Part shown: positions 7,529 through 17,127 of the stretch, one piece after another
How positions within the stretch are numbered: position 1 is the first letter of the stretch
Layout of the letters: each line of letters opens with the position of its first letter
Origin: Candidatus Manganitrophaceae bacterium
GTDB taxonomy: Bacteria; Nitrospirota; Nitrospiria; SBBL01; Manganitrophaceae
Assembly: GCA_016200325.1 (NCBI GenBank)
Contig: JACQEZ010000014.1
Coordinates: 144,934 to 208,933 of the forward strand
Direction: 5' to 3'
DNA length: 64,000 nt
Translations under genes and position numbers: made by a program
Notes under the pieces: generated by a model
Seen by the model: the letters and a program-made list of their open reading frames with translations, nothing else
The model's database searches: none
Told to the model about the DNA's origin: nothing

Positions 7529-9145
7529 ATGCCGAGTCTTCGAATCTATCTGAAAGATCAATTTCGCTGGAACTTCACCCTCCTGGAGAAGGAGGTTCGG
7601 ATCGGCCGCGGTCAGGAGAACCATATCGTCCTTCCGCAGCCGGAGATCTCGCGCAACCATGCCCTCCTGCGCCGCGATGGAAAGCGGTTCATCCTGGAGG
7701 ACAGGAGCGGCCGGGGGATCGATCTGAACCATCAGACCGTTTCGGAGGCCCCTTTGCGGCAGGGTGACGTCCTCCAGATCGGCGCCTATCGCCTCGTCTT
7801 CGAGCTGAAGGAGACCGAAGAGCCGTTTACGGAGACGATCACCCGGGAGCCGACCCTCGACCTTCCGGGGGGCGGGGTGCCGAAGCAAAAGGCGATCATC
7901 CGCTCCCGCATCGCGGTTGCGGCCGGACCCGACCAGGGGAAGGTGCTTCCTTTGAAAGAGGGGGTCACCCGGATCGGGCGGGGAGGGAGAAATGACCTGG
8001 TGCTCTCGGACCCGGCGGTCTCGAGTGTCCATCTGGAGATGGAAGTAAGCCCCGCGGCGATCTTGGTCCGCGACCTCGGAAGCACCAACGGAACGCGGAT
8101 CAACGGTCAGCGGATCCAGAGCTCGACGGCGGAGATCGGCGCGGAAATTCAGATCGGCCAGACCAAGCTCAAACTCCAGCTCGAAGAGCCGACCGAGCCG
8201 CTGGCTCCTCCCGCCTTGGGCCGCCTCATCGGCCAGAGCGTGAAGATGCAGGAGGTCTTCCGGATGATCGAGCGGGGAGCGCGCGGAGAGGTCGCGGTGT
8301 TGGTCCAAGCCGAGACCGGATGCGGCAAAGAGCTGGTGGCGCAGGAGGTGCATCGATTGAGCCCCCGGGCGGAGGGGCCGTTCATCACCCTCGACTGCAG
8401 CGCCATCCCGAAGGAGCTGATCGAATCGGAGCTCTTCGGACACGAGAAGGGGGCCTTTACGACCGCCGTCTCCCAACGGAAGGGGGCGTTCGAGCTGGCC
8501 CGCGGCGGCACGGTCTTCCTCGATGAGATCGGAGAGCTCCCGATCGAGATGCAGCCGAAGCTGCTCCGGGTATTGGAGGAGCGGACCTTCAAGCGGGTCG
8601 GCGGCAATGAGATGCTCCGCTCCGACTTCCGGATTATCGCCGCGACCAACCGATGGCTCGATCAAGAGGTGCTGGCGGGACGCTTCCGCCAAGATCTCTA
8701 TTTTCGACTCTATGTCTTGCCGATTTTTCTCCCGCCGCTTCGAGAGCGCAAGGAGGACATTCCCCTTTTGGTCGATCATTTCCTCAAGGGGAAGTCGATT
8801 CAGGTTTTGCCCGAGGCGATGGAGAAGCTGACGGCGCATGGCTGGCCCGGCAACGTTCGGGAATTGAGAAATGTCATCGAGCGGGCCGTGGTGATGATGG
8901 AGGGGAGCACCCTCCGGCCGGAAGACCTGCTCTTCCTCCGGCCGCCCGATCGGGAGGGCCCGCCGATGTCGTGGGAAGAACAGAAAGGGGCGCTCCCCAC
9001 CGGATCTCTGGAGGAGATTGAAAAGCAGGTGATCCAACGCGCGCTGAAGTCCCATCAAGGGGATAAGAAAGCGGTGGCCCAGAGCTTGGGAATCGCCCTC
9101 TCGACGCTGTATGAAAAACTGAAACGCTATCATCTGGCCGACTGA
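7529..9145 (+). CDS. FHA-FHA-sigma-54 activator with altered GAFTGA motif
   Basis: This 538-residue regulator has two FHA phosphothreonine-binding domains (about 10-92 with RIGRGQENHI and SRNHA, and 128-215 with RIGRGGRNDL and GSTNGT). They are followed by a sigma-54-interaction AAA+ domain (about 232-470) and a Fis-type helix-turn-helix. Walker A is AETGCGKE (261-268) instead of GETGTGKE, and Walker B is VFLDEIGEL. The sigma-54 contact loop reads GAFTTA (308-313) where the family has GAFTGA. Arginine fingers in the FRQDLYFRL region look intact. FHA domains suggest control by Ser/Thr phosphorylation, and a PknB-type kinase lies at 20994-22259. Whether it still works with sigma-54 is uncertain. 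Confidence 0.9.
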   Translation: MPSLRIYLKDQFRWNFTLLEKEVRIGRGQENHIVLPQPEISRNHALLRRDGKRFILEDRSGRGIDLNHQTVSEAPLRQGDVLQIGAYRLVFELKETEEPFTETITREPTLDLPGGGVPKQKAIIRSRIAVAAGPDQGKVLPLKEGVTRIGRGGRNDLVLSDPAVSSVHLEMEVSPAAILVRDLGSTNGTRINGQRIQSSTAEIGAEIQIGQTKLKLQLEEPTEPLAPPALGRLIGQSVKMQEVFRMIERGARGEVAVLVQAETGCGKELVAQEVHRLSPRAEGPFITLDCSAIPKELIESELFGHEKGAFTTAVSQRKGAFELARGGTVFLDEIGELPIEMQPKLLRVLEERTFKRVGGNEMLRSDFRIIAATNRWLDQEVLAGRFRQDLYFRLYVLPIFLPPLRERKEDIPLLVDHFLKGKSIQVLPEAMEKLTAHGWPGNVRELRNVIERAVVMMEGSTLRPEDLLFLRPPDREGPPMSWEEQKGALPTGSLEEIEKQVIQRALKSHQGDKKAVAQSLGIALSTLYEKLKRYHLAD

Positions 9146-9264
9146 GCACCCTGAACAAGACATTCCACGAGACCCTCCGCTCTATCGCTTGTATCATAGA
9201 TCGAAAGGTCGCCGAATTTCCCCATCCATGGGTGCGCACGGTTTGGCGCGGCTGTTTCTTCCCG

Positions 9265-10809
9265 TTAAAACCGAGCCGTCACGATCCCGCCGTAAATGCC
9301 TCGATGGTATTGATACAGCGGGATGTTCGAATTGTTCCGCTCGTAATAATATTGAAGCGCCAGATCGATATGCCGCGTCAGCTCCCGAGAAAGGGTGGCG
9401 ATGGCGAGCCCGTCGTTGTCCTTCCGCCTCACCCCCGGAGGCTGCTCGTTCGGATGGGCGAAGCGGCGCAAAATATATTCGACATCGACCGACAGCGTCA
9501 GGCGATGCCACGGCGGCAGAAGGATGCCGGCGACCAACCGGTTGCCGTTGAAGGTCCAATCATCTTTCGCCGGTGTCTCGCCCCCCTTCTCCCGTTCGAA
9601 GGAGTAGCCGGCATGCACGTTTCCCCTCACCCCGAAGAGGAAGTAGTGGGTGAATCCCGCCCGGTTCGTATGGACGTCGCGGTCGGAGTTGGTCGGAAAG
9701 AGCGGCTGAATATTGGAAAAGTCCCTGGCGCCGTATTGATAGATCAATTCGGTGAGGTTCCGCGGGGTCTCTTCGATAATCAGACGCGGGCCGACCCCCT
9801 GCCGCAGCAGATAGCGGTCCCCTCCGAGTGTCGCGAACTGCAGCTCGTATTGTAAAAGCAACTCCGCACGGCTGAATCGCCTTCCGCCATTGAAGACGAC
9901 ATTGTGGCTCTGAATGTCGAAATCCCTTAGCGCGCTGTCCCGGTGCAGATTCTGATAAAAGCTATACTCGGCCTGACCGGTCCAATTGGGAGTGTTCAAC
10001 CACCGGTAGCGTCCCCGGAGGAAGAGGAGTCCGACCAGATCGCTTTTGTCGGTGATCGCCTGCGCCGAGGGGATGGTCCGGTTCGGTTCTAAGATGACAT
10101 TCGTATCATACTGTACGCCCGCGGAGAAAAGAAGATCCCATCGCTTTCTCCGCTGGGCCTGCTCGTTGATCCGCTCCAGGTATTCGCCGGCCGACTGGGC
10201 CGTCTCTCCCTCAGGGAGGAGCATCACGACATTCTGAAACGATTTTCGCGCAGAATCCAGATCTCCCGCCTCGTAATAGGCCGAGCCGGCATGGTAATTT
10301 GCCTGAAGCGCCAGCTCGGGGTCAAGCGCGGCGGCCTTCTCCATTTTTGCCGCCGCTTCTTTTGACTTTCCCTCCCGACGCAAAATCAATCCTTGATAAT
10401 AGTAAACGCGCGCCCGGTCGGGATCGGCCCGTTGGACGACGTCGAGCTCTTTTAGGGCCGCCTCGTCTTGATCGAGCTGATAATAGAGAATCCCCAGGTC
10501 AAGGTGGGCGGGAAGAAAGGTGGCATCGCGCGAGAGCGCCTCTTTAAACGCTTTTTCGGCCTCCTCCCACTGTCCGGCCCGAGCCTGCGCCACGCCGATG
10601 TAATAGAACGCCTCGACCCCCTGCGGATTCTCCGCCAACGCCTCCCGAAACTGCTGCATCGCGCCGCCGAGGTCATTCTGATTGAGCCGAACGATCCCGG
10701 CCGAAAGATGGCCGTGATACCCGAGCGGCGGCTCCTCCGCCGACAGACAGGGACGCGCTCCGACCGATAGAACGAAGAAGAATAGCATGAGAAGGAACGG
10801 CTTTTTCAA
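9265..10809 (-). CDS. TPR plus outer-membrane beta-barrel protein
   Basis: This 514-residue exported protein starts with a TTG (AGGAG 6 nt upstream) and a clear signal peptide (LMLFFFVLSVGARPCLSA). About five TPR motifs occupy residues 35-200. The C-terminal 290 residues alternate polar and aromatic strands (for example RYRWLNTPNWTGQAEYSFYQ) and end in Phe, the usual signature for BAM-inserted barrels. Periplasmic TPR plus barrel is the layout of Slam-type surface-lipoprotein translocons and of some exopolysaccharide export porins. It is the last gene of the minus-strand surface cluster, next to two large lipoproteins. A role in moving those lipoproteins to the surface is an inference. Confidence 0.75.
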   Translation of the reverse strand: MKKPFLLMLFFFVLSVGARPCLSAEEPPLGYHGHLSAGIVRLNQNDLGGAMQQFREALAENPQGVEAFYYIGVAQARAGQWEEAEKAFKEALSRDATFLPAHLDLGILYYQLDQDEAALKELDVVQRADPDRARVYYYQGLILRREGKSKEAAAKMEKAAALDPELALQANYHAGSAYYEAGDLDSARKSFQNVVMLLPEGETAQSAGEYLERINEQAQRRKRWDLLFSAGVQYDTNVILEPNRTIPSAQAITDKSDLVGLLFLRGRYRWLNTPNWTGQAEYSFYQNLHRDSALRDFDIQSHNVVFNGGRRFSRAELLLQYELQFATLGGDRYLLRQGVGPRLIIEETPRNLTELIYQYGARDFSNIQPLFPTNSDRDVHTNRAGFTHYFLFGVRGNVHAGYSFEREKGGETPAKDDWTFNGNRLVAGILLPPWHRLTLSVDVEYILRRFAHPNEQPPGVRRKDNDGLAIATLSRELTRHIDLALQYYYERNNSNIPLYQYHRGIYGGIVTARF

Positions 10810-10832
10810 CGGAATCTCCTATCCGCAGGTGA

Positions 10833-10852
10833 GGGCCATAAATGCATGGCCC
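10833..10852. repeat. Inverted repeat between surface-protein genes
   Basis: GGGCCAT and ATGGCCC form a perfect 7-bp stem around a 6-nt loop in the 90-bp gap between the beta-barrel gene and the 1388-residue lipoprotein gene. There is no T tail, so it is not a good terminator. It may be an mRNA processing or stability element. Confidence 0.35.
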
Positions 10853-10899
10853 GGGGTTCAGTTAAATGAAGTGGATCAAGGGAATCAATCCTGAGTAAA

Positions 10900-13800
10900 T
10901 TACTCTCCGTTTGCAAAGAAAACCTCTTCTCCCTGATTCGATCTTCCATCCGTCCAGAGGACAAAAGCCCGGCCGGCGGTGTCGACGGCGAGTGACGGGT
11001 TCGACTTGTTTGGAACCTGGTTGGGGTCATCATCAATTCTGGAGAACTGAAATGTCTTTCCGGCATCGGAGCTCTTCGCGAGAAGGATGTCACCGAAGTC
11101 GGATGCGTTAAAGACCTCATTAAGTGCGATATATATGCCACCGAAATTATCAGATGCGATGCTGGGCCGACTCTGCTGAACCGTAAGCGATGGAGGTGAA
11201 AAGGTCCCCACCGGCTGGTCCTTGCCGAATTGGAAGTTCCCTAAAGCGGCCTTCAGCGCGGCGTCGAAGAAGATGAACGGTGGTTGGTCGACGTTTGCAC
11301 GCGCTTCCCAAGCGACGACGACGTTGTTATCGGAATCGGCGGCGAGCGTCGGGGCCGCGACCGGTCCGAGCCCATCGGTCACCGGCATTTCATCGACGAA
11401 GCTCCCCCCGTTATCGAAAGAGGCGGTCGCCTTGATGCTTTGCTGTCTCGCTTGTCCGACCCAGGCGAGGAAAACCGTCTCCGATTTTCCGACCGCCATC
11501 GTCGGCTGGGTCTGTTGAGAGTCGGTCGACTTTTCGGTCAGGTTTCGAGGGGAGAGGTCGATCGGTTTCCCCCCCTTGTCGATCCGCTGGAACCAGAGGT
11601 CGAATCCGGTTTGTCCCAAGATGTCGGCCCAGGCGAGGAAGACGGTCCCACTTTCCGGAGAAACGGCGATCGTCGGATCTTGCGCCGAAGAGGAGTTGGG
11701 CGAACTAAAAAGCGATGTGAATGTTCCTGCCGGCCGACGAACCGCCAGTTGGACGGTATGGATCGGCGCAGGACCGGTGACAAACGTCAGTTGATAGGCG
11801 ACATAAACACTCCCATCCGGTCCGACGGCGAGTGCCGGTTGCGCCACATCCCCGGAGGCGACCGGAATCGGTTCGGACCAGGTTCTGCCATCTTTGCTCT
11901 CCGAAAAGAAGATGCCACCCCCGTCGGCCCAGACCGCCTCGACCGTTCCTTTAAAGAAGGCGATGCTTCTCTGGCCGGAGGAGGCGGTTGAGCTTTTACC
12001 CGGCTGATTGACCGGGACATTTGGATTAAACTTTAATACCGGTCCGGTGATCACCGTCACCGAGGCGGTATCTCGGACTCCGCTGTTAGTCCGGCTGACC
12101 GCTGCGATAGTGACTGGTATAGGTACTCCGGCTGCGTTGGTCGGAATTTTCGCGGGTGGGGTATAGACTCCTCCTGCCGTGATGGTTCCATCTAAATTAT
12201 TTCCATTGGGTCCGTTGACGCTCCAGAAAACATCACTGTTCGTGGCGCCGGTGAGGGTAAATGATTGTGTTTGGTCTTGGCCTTTGGCAACAACGGCCGT
12301 TGAGGGGGAGACCTGCAGGGTCGTGACGCACGAGACCCGGACGGTAACCCCGGGCGATCGGTTGCTACTATTTCCAGCCCGGTCGGTCGCCGCGGCGGTG
12401 AGGGTGTAGCTTCCATTCGGTCCGGGGGTCCAGCTCCGGGTAAAGGTGCCGCCGGCGCCGGCGGTCCCGACCCCGATCGATTGATCGGTCGTCCCATTCG
12501 AGACGAAGAACTCGACCTGACCGATGCCATTCGTATCCGCCGCCGAAGCGATCACCGTCACCGGGCCGCATCCGAGCAGGGTGCCCGCCGCCGGAGAGGT
12601 GATCCGGACCGACGGCGGGGTGTTGTCGATCGTGATCCGGATCGAATCAAAATCGCTCGTCGACCGGGCATTGTTGACCGACGTGGCGTTGAGGGTGTGG
12701 GCCCCCTCCGAAAATTGGGAGGAGGTGGTATTAAATTGGAGGCCGAAGCCGCCCGGCGGGCCACTCCCGATCGACGTTCCATCGAGGTCATAATCGACCT
12801 GACCGATGCCGACCGGGTCTGATGCGGTCACCCCGATCGAAACGGTTCCCCGGACGATCGCTCCATTCGCCGGCGCGGTGATCTTCAGGGCGCAGGGGGG
12901 CGTCGCAAGAGTGGCATTGGCGGTATTGACCGTCGCGTCGTTTAGTGAAACAAGATCGATTCCGTTCCCGGAGGTTCCCGCTTTGGGCGGGACGTGATCC
13001 CAAGCGTTGCGCTGCGCGGACAGATTTCCGGAGGTGATCAGGTCGGCGTTGGTGTTGCAGCTGAGGATATTCCCGCCGGCGCTGCTTTTTGTCCCGCCGC
13101 CGAGATCTGGCTTTGACGTGTTCTCCGCCGAGAGGCCGACCCCGTTTCCGACGATTGTATTCCCCTCGATTTTGGGCGCAGCGTTTAAGAGGGTTCGGAT
13201 CGCCGTGTTGTTTCCGATGAAATTATTATTGTTTGAGACGACGGGAGCGGCGGTGTCGGTCACCAAAAGGGCGACGGCGAATCCGCCATTCAAGTTCTCG
13301 CCGAATTTATTGTTAGTGAGGGTCGGCGCGCCGGTCCCGCGCACCCGAACGGCGGTGGATCCGCATGGGCCGTCGCAATTTCCGCTAAAAAGGTTGTCGC
13401 TGATCGTCGAAGCGACGCTGGTGATGCTGATGTCAAATCGCAGGTTGTCATTGTCCTGAATCGTAAATCCCGAGAGGGTCGCGTTGTCGGCGCCGAGAAT
13501 GCCGGCGCCGTCCGGGTCGTTCGTCCCGGAGAAGCTGAGGACCGTCGTCGCAGCCCCGGCCCCTTGAATGTTGATCCCCCGTTTCATCGTCAGCGGCGCC
13601 CTCTCCGCGCCGGTGGTGGTGAAATTGTAAGTTCCGGCGCCGACCAAGAGGGTCTGGCCGGCTTGGGCGTTCCTCAACGCTACCGTAATCGTTTTGCAGG
13701 GATGATCCTGCGTTCCGCAGTCGGCTTGATCGGCCCCGTTCTGTCCGTCGATAAAGAGGGTCGTCTGGGGGGTGATGATCGTCACGCGGGCGGTGGCGGA

Positions 13801-15066
13801 GAGGGTTCGATCGGCCGTACTGGTCGCTGTGACGGTGACCGGGTTCGGATTGGGAACCGTCGCCGGGGCGGTGTAGGTGGCCGGGTTCGTCTGGGTGATC
13901 GTTCCGGAAGCGGCTCCCCCGGAGACCGACCAGGTGACCGACGCATCTGAGAGGCCGACGACGGTTGCGGTGAAGGTCTGCGTCTGGCCGGTCACGACGG
14001 ACGGGGCGGTCGGCGTGAGGGTGATCGTCGGCGATGTGAGAACGGTGACCGTCGCCGTTGCGAAGAGGGTCGGATCAGCGGCGCTGGTTGCCCGAATCGT
14101 GACCGGGTTTTGGCTCGGAGGGGTGGCCGGGGCGGTATAGGTTGCGGAGGCCGGTCCGGTAGAGGTGATCGCTCCGAGCGAGCCGGTTCCAACCAGGCTC
14201 CACTTGACGGTGTGATCTGAAAGACCACTCACCGTGGCGTTAAAGGGGGTGCTCTTTCCGGCGAAAACGCGGGCCGATTCCGGGCTGATCAGAATCGTCT
14301 GCGCGGGGAGGAGGGTCACGGTGGCGGTGGCGGAGAGGGTCGGATTGGCGGCGCTGGCGACCTTGATTGTTACAGACCCGCCGTCCGGGGGAGCGCTCGG
14401 CGCGGTGTAGGTGGCCGGGTTTGTCTGGGTGATCGTTCCGACGGCCGCATTCCCATTCGGAATGTCGTTCACGCTCCAGATCAGCGTCGGGTCGCCCGGT
14501 CCGGTCAGGGTCGCAGTGAACGGCTGTGTTTTTCCGGGGAGGAGCGACTGCGCGGTCGGGCTGATCGAGAGGGTCACGGTCACAGGGAGATCGACCGGCG
14601 CCATCTGAATGGCGATCGAAGAGGAGACGCCGGCGGTCAGATCGGCGCTCGCCTGTCCTTCAAAGAGAACCGTACCCTCTCCATCGAACGCCTGAACGGT
14701 AAAGGTCCGGCCCTGTCCGGCGGGAACGTCGAGGGTGATCGTCACCTCTTCGCCGGGAGAGACCGAGACTTTCTGCGAGATCAGCGACACTCCCTGCGCA
14801 TCGGCGACGCCGACGCCGATCGAAGCGATCGGCGCGGGAGCCGGTGCGAATGATTTATTCTGATACGACAGCGACGCTTTTTCAACGGAGGGGACTTTAA
14901 TCGTCAATCCGACGCGCGCCGTTCCCGACGATTCGCTTCCCCCTCCCCCGCCGCTGCATGCCGCCAGGAGGAGCACCCAAGATAAGAAAGACAAGAAAGA
15001 TAAGAAAGATAAGAAAGAGAGGACGACCCGCCCGAGCGAGATCCCGTTGGCTCTTATTTTTTTCAT
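10900..15066 (-). CDS. Large surface lipoprotein: Ig-like, beta-helix and BNR-like domains
   Basis: This 1388-residue lipoprotein has lipobox LLAAC preceded by a repetitive FLS tract and followed by a Gly/Ser linker. In order it shows an N-terminal beta domain, three Ig-like (Big-type) repeats (about 160-435, each ending NPATYTAP or similar), a right-handed beta-helix (about 435-710, start FIDGQNGADQADCGTQDHPCKTI), more Ig-like domains (about 720-1010) and a BNR/sialidase-like repeat region (about 1010-1388). The ATG at 15066 was preferred; a GTG at 15093 with AAGGGAG is an alternative. The C-terminal third is paralogous to the upstream gene product at 15096-17015. It is likely a surface adhesin or matrix protein; the substrate is unknown. 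Confidence 0.8.
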   Translation of the reverse strand: MKKIRANGISLGRVVLSFLSFLSFLSFLSWVLLLAACSGGGGGSESSGTARVGLTIKVPSVEKASLSYQNKSFAPAPAPIASIGVGVADAQGVSLISQKVSVSPGEEVTITLDVPAGQGRTFTVQAFDGEGTVLFEGQASADLTAGVSSSIAIQMAPVDLPVTVTLSISPTAQSLLPGKTQPFTATLTGPGDPTLIWSVNDIPNGNAAVGTITQTNPATYTAPSAPPDGGSVTIKVASAANPTLSATATVTLLPAQTILISPESARVFAGKSTPFNATVSGLSDHTVKWSLVGTGSLGAITSTGPASATYTAPATPPSQNPVTIRATSAADPTLFATATVTVLTSPTITLTPTAPSVVTGQTQTFTATVVGLSDASVTWSVSGGAASGTITQTNPATYTAPATVPNPNPVTVTATSTADRTLSATARVTIITPQTTLFIDGQNGADQADCGTQDHPCKTITVALRNAQAGQTLLVGAGTYNFTTTGAERAPLTMKRGINIQGAGAATTVLSFSGTNDPDGAGILGADNATLSGFTIQDNDNLRFDISITSVASTISDNLFSGNCDGPCGSTAVRVRGTGAPTLTNNKFGENLNGGFAVALLVTDTAAPVVSNNNNFIGNNTAIRTLLNAAPKIEGNTIVGNGVGLSAENTSKPDLGGGTKSSAGGNILSCNTNADLITSGNLSAQRNAWDHVPPKAGTSGNGIDLVSLNDATVNTANATLATPPCALKITAPANGAIVRGTVSIGVTASDPVGIGQVDYDLDGTSIGSGPPGGFGLQFNTTSSQFSEGAHTLNATSVNNARSTSDFDSIRITIDNTPPSVRITSPAAGTLLGCGPVTVIASAADTNGIGQVEFFVSNGTTDQSIGVGTAGAGGTFTRSWTPGPNGSYTLTAAATDRAGNSSNRSPGVTVRVSCVTTLQVSPSTAVVAKGQDQTQSFTLTGATNSDVFWSVNGPNGNNLDGTITAGGVYTPPAKIPTNAAGVPIPVTIAAVSRTNSGVRDTASVTVITGPVLKFNPNVPVNQPGKSSTASSGQRSIAFFKGTVEAVWADGGGIFFSESKDGRTWSEPIPVASGDVAQPALAVGPDGSVYVAYQLTFVTGPAPIHTVQLAVRRPAGTFTSLFSSPNSSSAQDPTIAVSPESGTVFLAWADILGQTGFDLWFQRIDKGGKPIDLSPRNLTEKSTDSQQTQPTMAVGKSETVFLAWVGQARQQSIKATASFDNGGSFVDEMPVTDGLGPVAAPTLAADSDNNVVVAWEARANVDQPPFIFFDAALKAALGNFQFGKDQPVGTFSPPSLTVQQSRPSIASDNFGGIYIALNEVFNASDFGDILLAKSSDAGKTFQFSRIDDDPNQVPNKSNPSLAVDTAGRAFVLWTDGRSNQGEEVFFANGE
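14981..15016 (-). repeat. Four 9-bp tandem repeats in a signal-peptide coding region
   Basis: GA(T/C)AAGAAA (plus strand) occurs four times in tandem and encodes an (FLS)n hydrophobic core in the lipoprotein signal peptide. The unit is a multiple of three, so copy-number changes would lengthen or shorten the signal peptide without a frameshift. Confidence 0.85.
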
Positions 15067-15095
15067 ATGAATCGACGTCCTCTCGCGGTGCACGG

Positions 15096-17015
15096 TTACT
15101 CTCCCTTGGAAAATAAAATGTCGATGCTGCCCTGGGTGCTGGTCGGAAAATGGCTCCAGATGGCGAAGAGCCGGCCGGCGCTGTCGACGATGACCGAGGG
15201 AAACGGTCGTGCCGGGGTCTCGGCCGGAGCGGTGTTGATTTGGGAAGGGGGGGCAAAGTTGGCGGCGCCGTCGGTGCTTTTGACCAGAAAAATCCCATTC
15301 GTATTTTGCCCCCGGAGCGTTTCTGCAAAAACGAAATAGAGACCCCCCGCCCCGTCGGAGGAGACGCTCGGGTTATTTTGTTGTGTCGAGCCGGTGACGG
15401 CAAAGCCGACCGGCTTTTCCCCTTGAAATTCGAGAACCGGCCCGGCGATCTTCACCACGTTATAAAAAGCGGCGGTGCATCCATCTCCGCCGCAAGTGTC
15501 TTTTTCCCAGACGACATAGGCGGTCTGTCCGGCGGCGACGGCGATGCTGGGGTGGGACACGGCGGCGGTTGGATCGGTGGTGTCGTTGATCCGGACCTCC
15601 GGCAAAAAGGTGTCCCCCCGGTTCACCGACGCGGCGACCGCGATTTCGGTCGAATTGGCCGAGACCTGCCAGGTCAGGAAGAGGGTGTCGTCCGGGCCGA
15701 GGGCGAGCACCGGCTGCATTTCATTGAAGGCGCCGTTGGCCGACGTCAGATCTTTCGGCGCGTCGTCGAGGGGGGCGCCGGTTCGGTCAAACCGCTGAAA
15801 TAAAATATCGAAAAAGCTCGTCGATCCTTGATCGGCCGACCAGGCGAGATAGACCGTTCCTTCAGAAGAGACGACGACGGCCGGATCTTGTGCGGCGCCG
15901 CCGACCAAGGTCAGCGGAATCGAAGTAAAAATCGGGTTATTCGGTCGACGGACCAGCAAGCGAACAATCGGGGTCGGATTGCTGCTGCAGCTGGCGGGAC
16001 ATTCGACGAAGGCGACATAGAGCGAGCCGTCCGGCCCGACCGCGCTGACCGCTCCTTTTTGTTCCACCGTTCCCGCGGCGACGGCAATCGGGTCGGTCCA
16101 TTTGATTCCGTCGGCGCTTTCAGAAAAAAGGACTTTAGGGGGTTGCTGCAGATCCAAAATTTGCGACCAGACGACATAGACATGGCCTTTATAAAACGCG
16201 ATCCCCCGCCCGCCGCTCGATTCAGTCGAAACCGATCTGGAGGGGGGAATGACCGATCGGTTTGGATCAAAAGCCAAGCGCGCTCCGGTGGTGAGGCGGA
16301 CCGTGGCGGGGTAGCCGACGGCCGGCGCGTTTTTGTCAAAGCCGGTCACCGTGACCGGGACCGGGGTGCCGAACGGCGCCGAGGCGCTCCCATCGGTCAA
16401 GATGGTCGGCGGAGGGATATATTTCCCGTCCGGCGTGATCGTCCCTGCTTTGTCGGAGACGTTTCCGATGGGGCTCGAGACCTTCCATTCAACCTGCAAT
16501 GGGTCGATCCCGGTCAGTGTAAAGGGCTGCGAGGTCCCCTTCGGGACGATCGCCGTGACCGGGGAGATTTGAATCGAGGTGGCGGGGGGCGCCGGGAGGT
16601 CGAGCGCCGCCATTGAGATGATCAGATCGGGCGCGGTCGAAGGGGCCAAATCGGCGGTCGTTTCGCCGCGGTACCGGGCGACGCCGTCGCTGTCAAAGGC
16701 GGTGACGACAAAGTGCCGTGCCGGCCCCGCCGCAACTTGGACAATCAAGGAGGCGGTTCCGTCGGGGTTGACCGGAGCCGATGTGGAGAGAGGGGAGATA
16801 TCGGGGCCGGTGACCTCCAGCTGAAAGGAGTGGATAAAAAGCGGGGCGGGGGCAAACGCCGCTTTGGACCCGCTCGTCGCATTCGGGAGGGCGAGGGTGA
16901 GATGAACCGACGCAGGTCCCTCTTTCCCGCTTCCTTGGCAGCTGCCGAGGAGGGTCAGGAGCGCCAGGGAGAGAGAGAGCCAACCGATCTTTTTTGCGGT
17001 GATTGCGTTTCTCAT
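15096..17015 (-). CDS. Surface lipoprotein with BNR-like repeats
   Basis: This 639-residue lipoprotein (lipobox LLGSC) has a beta-sandwich N-terminus, one Ig-like region (about 150-230) and a C-terminal region of six-bladed-propeller type repeats (about 245-639; GPDGSLYVAF, SSEGTVYLAWS, DSAGRLFAIW). That last part aligns over its whole length with the end of the neighbouring 1388-residue lipoprotein, so the two arose by tandem duplication. The start is the ATG at 17015 after AGGA; a TTG at 17036 is less likely. Its stop lies 29 bp before the next start. BNR repeats are common in glycan-binding or secreted proteins; no sialidase catalytic residues were identified. Confidence 0.78.
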   Translation of the reverse strand: MRNAITAKKIGWLSLSLALLTLLGSCQGSGKEGPASVHLTLALPNATSGSKAAFAPAPLFIHSFQLEVTGPDISPLSTSAPVNPDGTASLIVQVAAGPARHFVVTAFDSDGVARYRGETTADLAPSTAPDLIISMAALDLPAPPATSIQISPVTAIVPKGTSQPFTLTGIDPLQVEWKVSSPIGNVSDKAGTITPDGKYIPPPTILTDGSASAPFGTPVPVTVTGFDKNAPAVGYPATVRLTTGARLAFDPNRSVIPPSRSVSTESSGGRGIAFYKGHVYVVWSQILDLQQPPKVLFSESADGIKWTDPIAVAAGTVEQKGAVSAVGPDGSLYVAFVECPASCSSNPTPIVRLLVRRPNNPIFTSIPLTLVGGAAQDPAVVVSSEGTVYLAWSADQGSTSFFDILFQRFDRTGAPLDDAPKDLTSANGAFNEMQPVLALGPDDTLFLTWQVSANSTEIAVAASVNRGDTFLPEVRINDTTDPTAAVSHPSIAVAAGQTAYVVWEKDTCGGDGCTAAFYNVVKIAGPVLEFQGEKPVGFAVTGSTQQNNPSVSSDGAGGLYFVFAETLRGQNTNGIFLVKSTDGAANFAPPSQINTAPAETPARPFPSVIVDSAGRLFAIWSHFPTSTQGSIDILFSKGE

Positions 17016-17127
17016 TGATATGGATTCCTGCCCCAAAAGGTTGCCCGAAAGAGAATGTTCTCTTTCAGCCTTTGAATTCCGTCACTGTTTTAGCTGCGTC
17101 GAAATCTTCCTAAAACCAGTCAATTTT

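Noticed and set aside
7235..9163. 642-residue minus-strand ORF
   Set aside because: It is the antisense shadow of the FHA/sigma-54 activator. The plus-strand product has full domain structure, while this one is Arg/Leu/Pro-rich with no motif.
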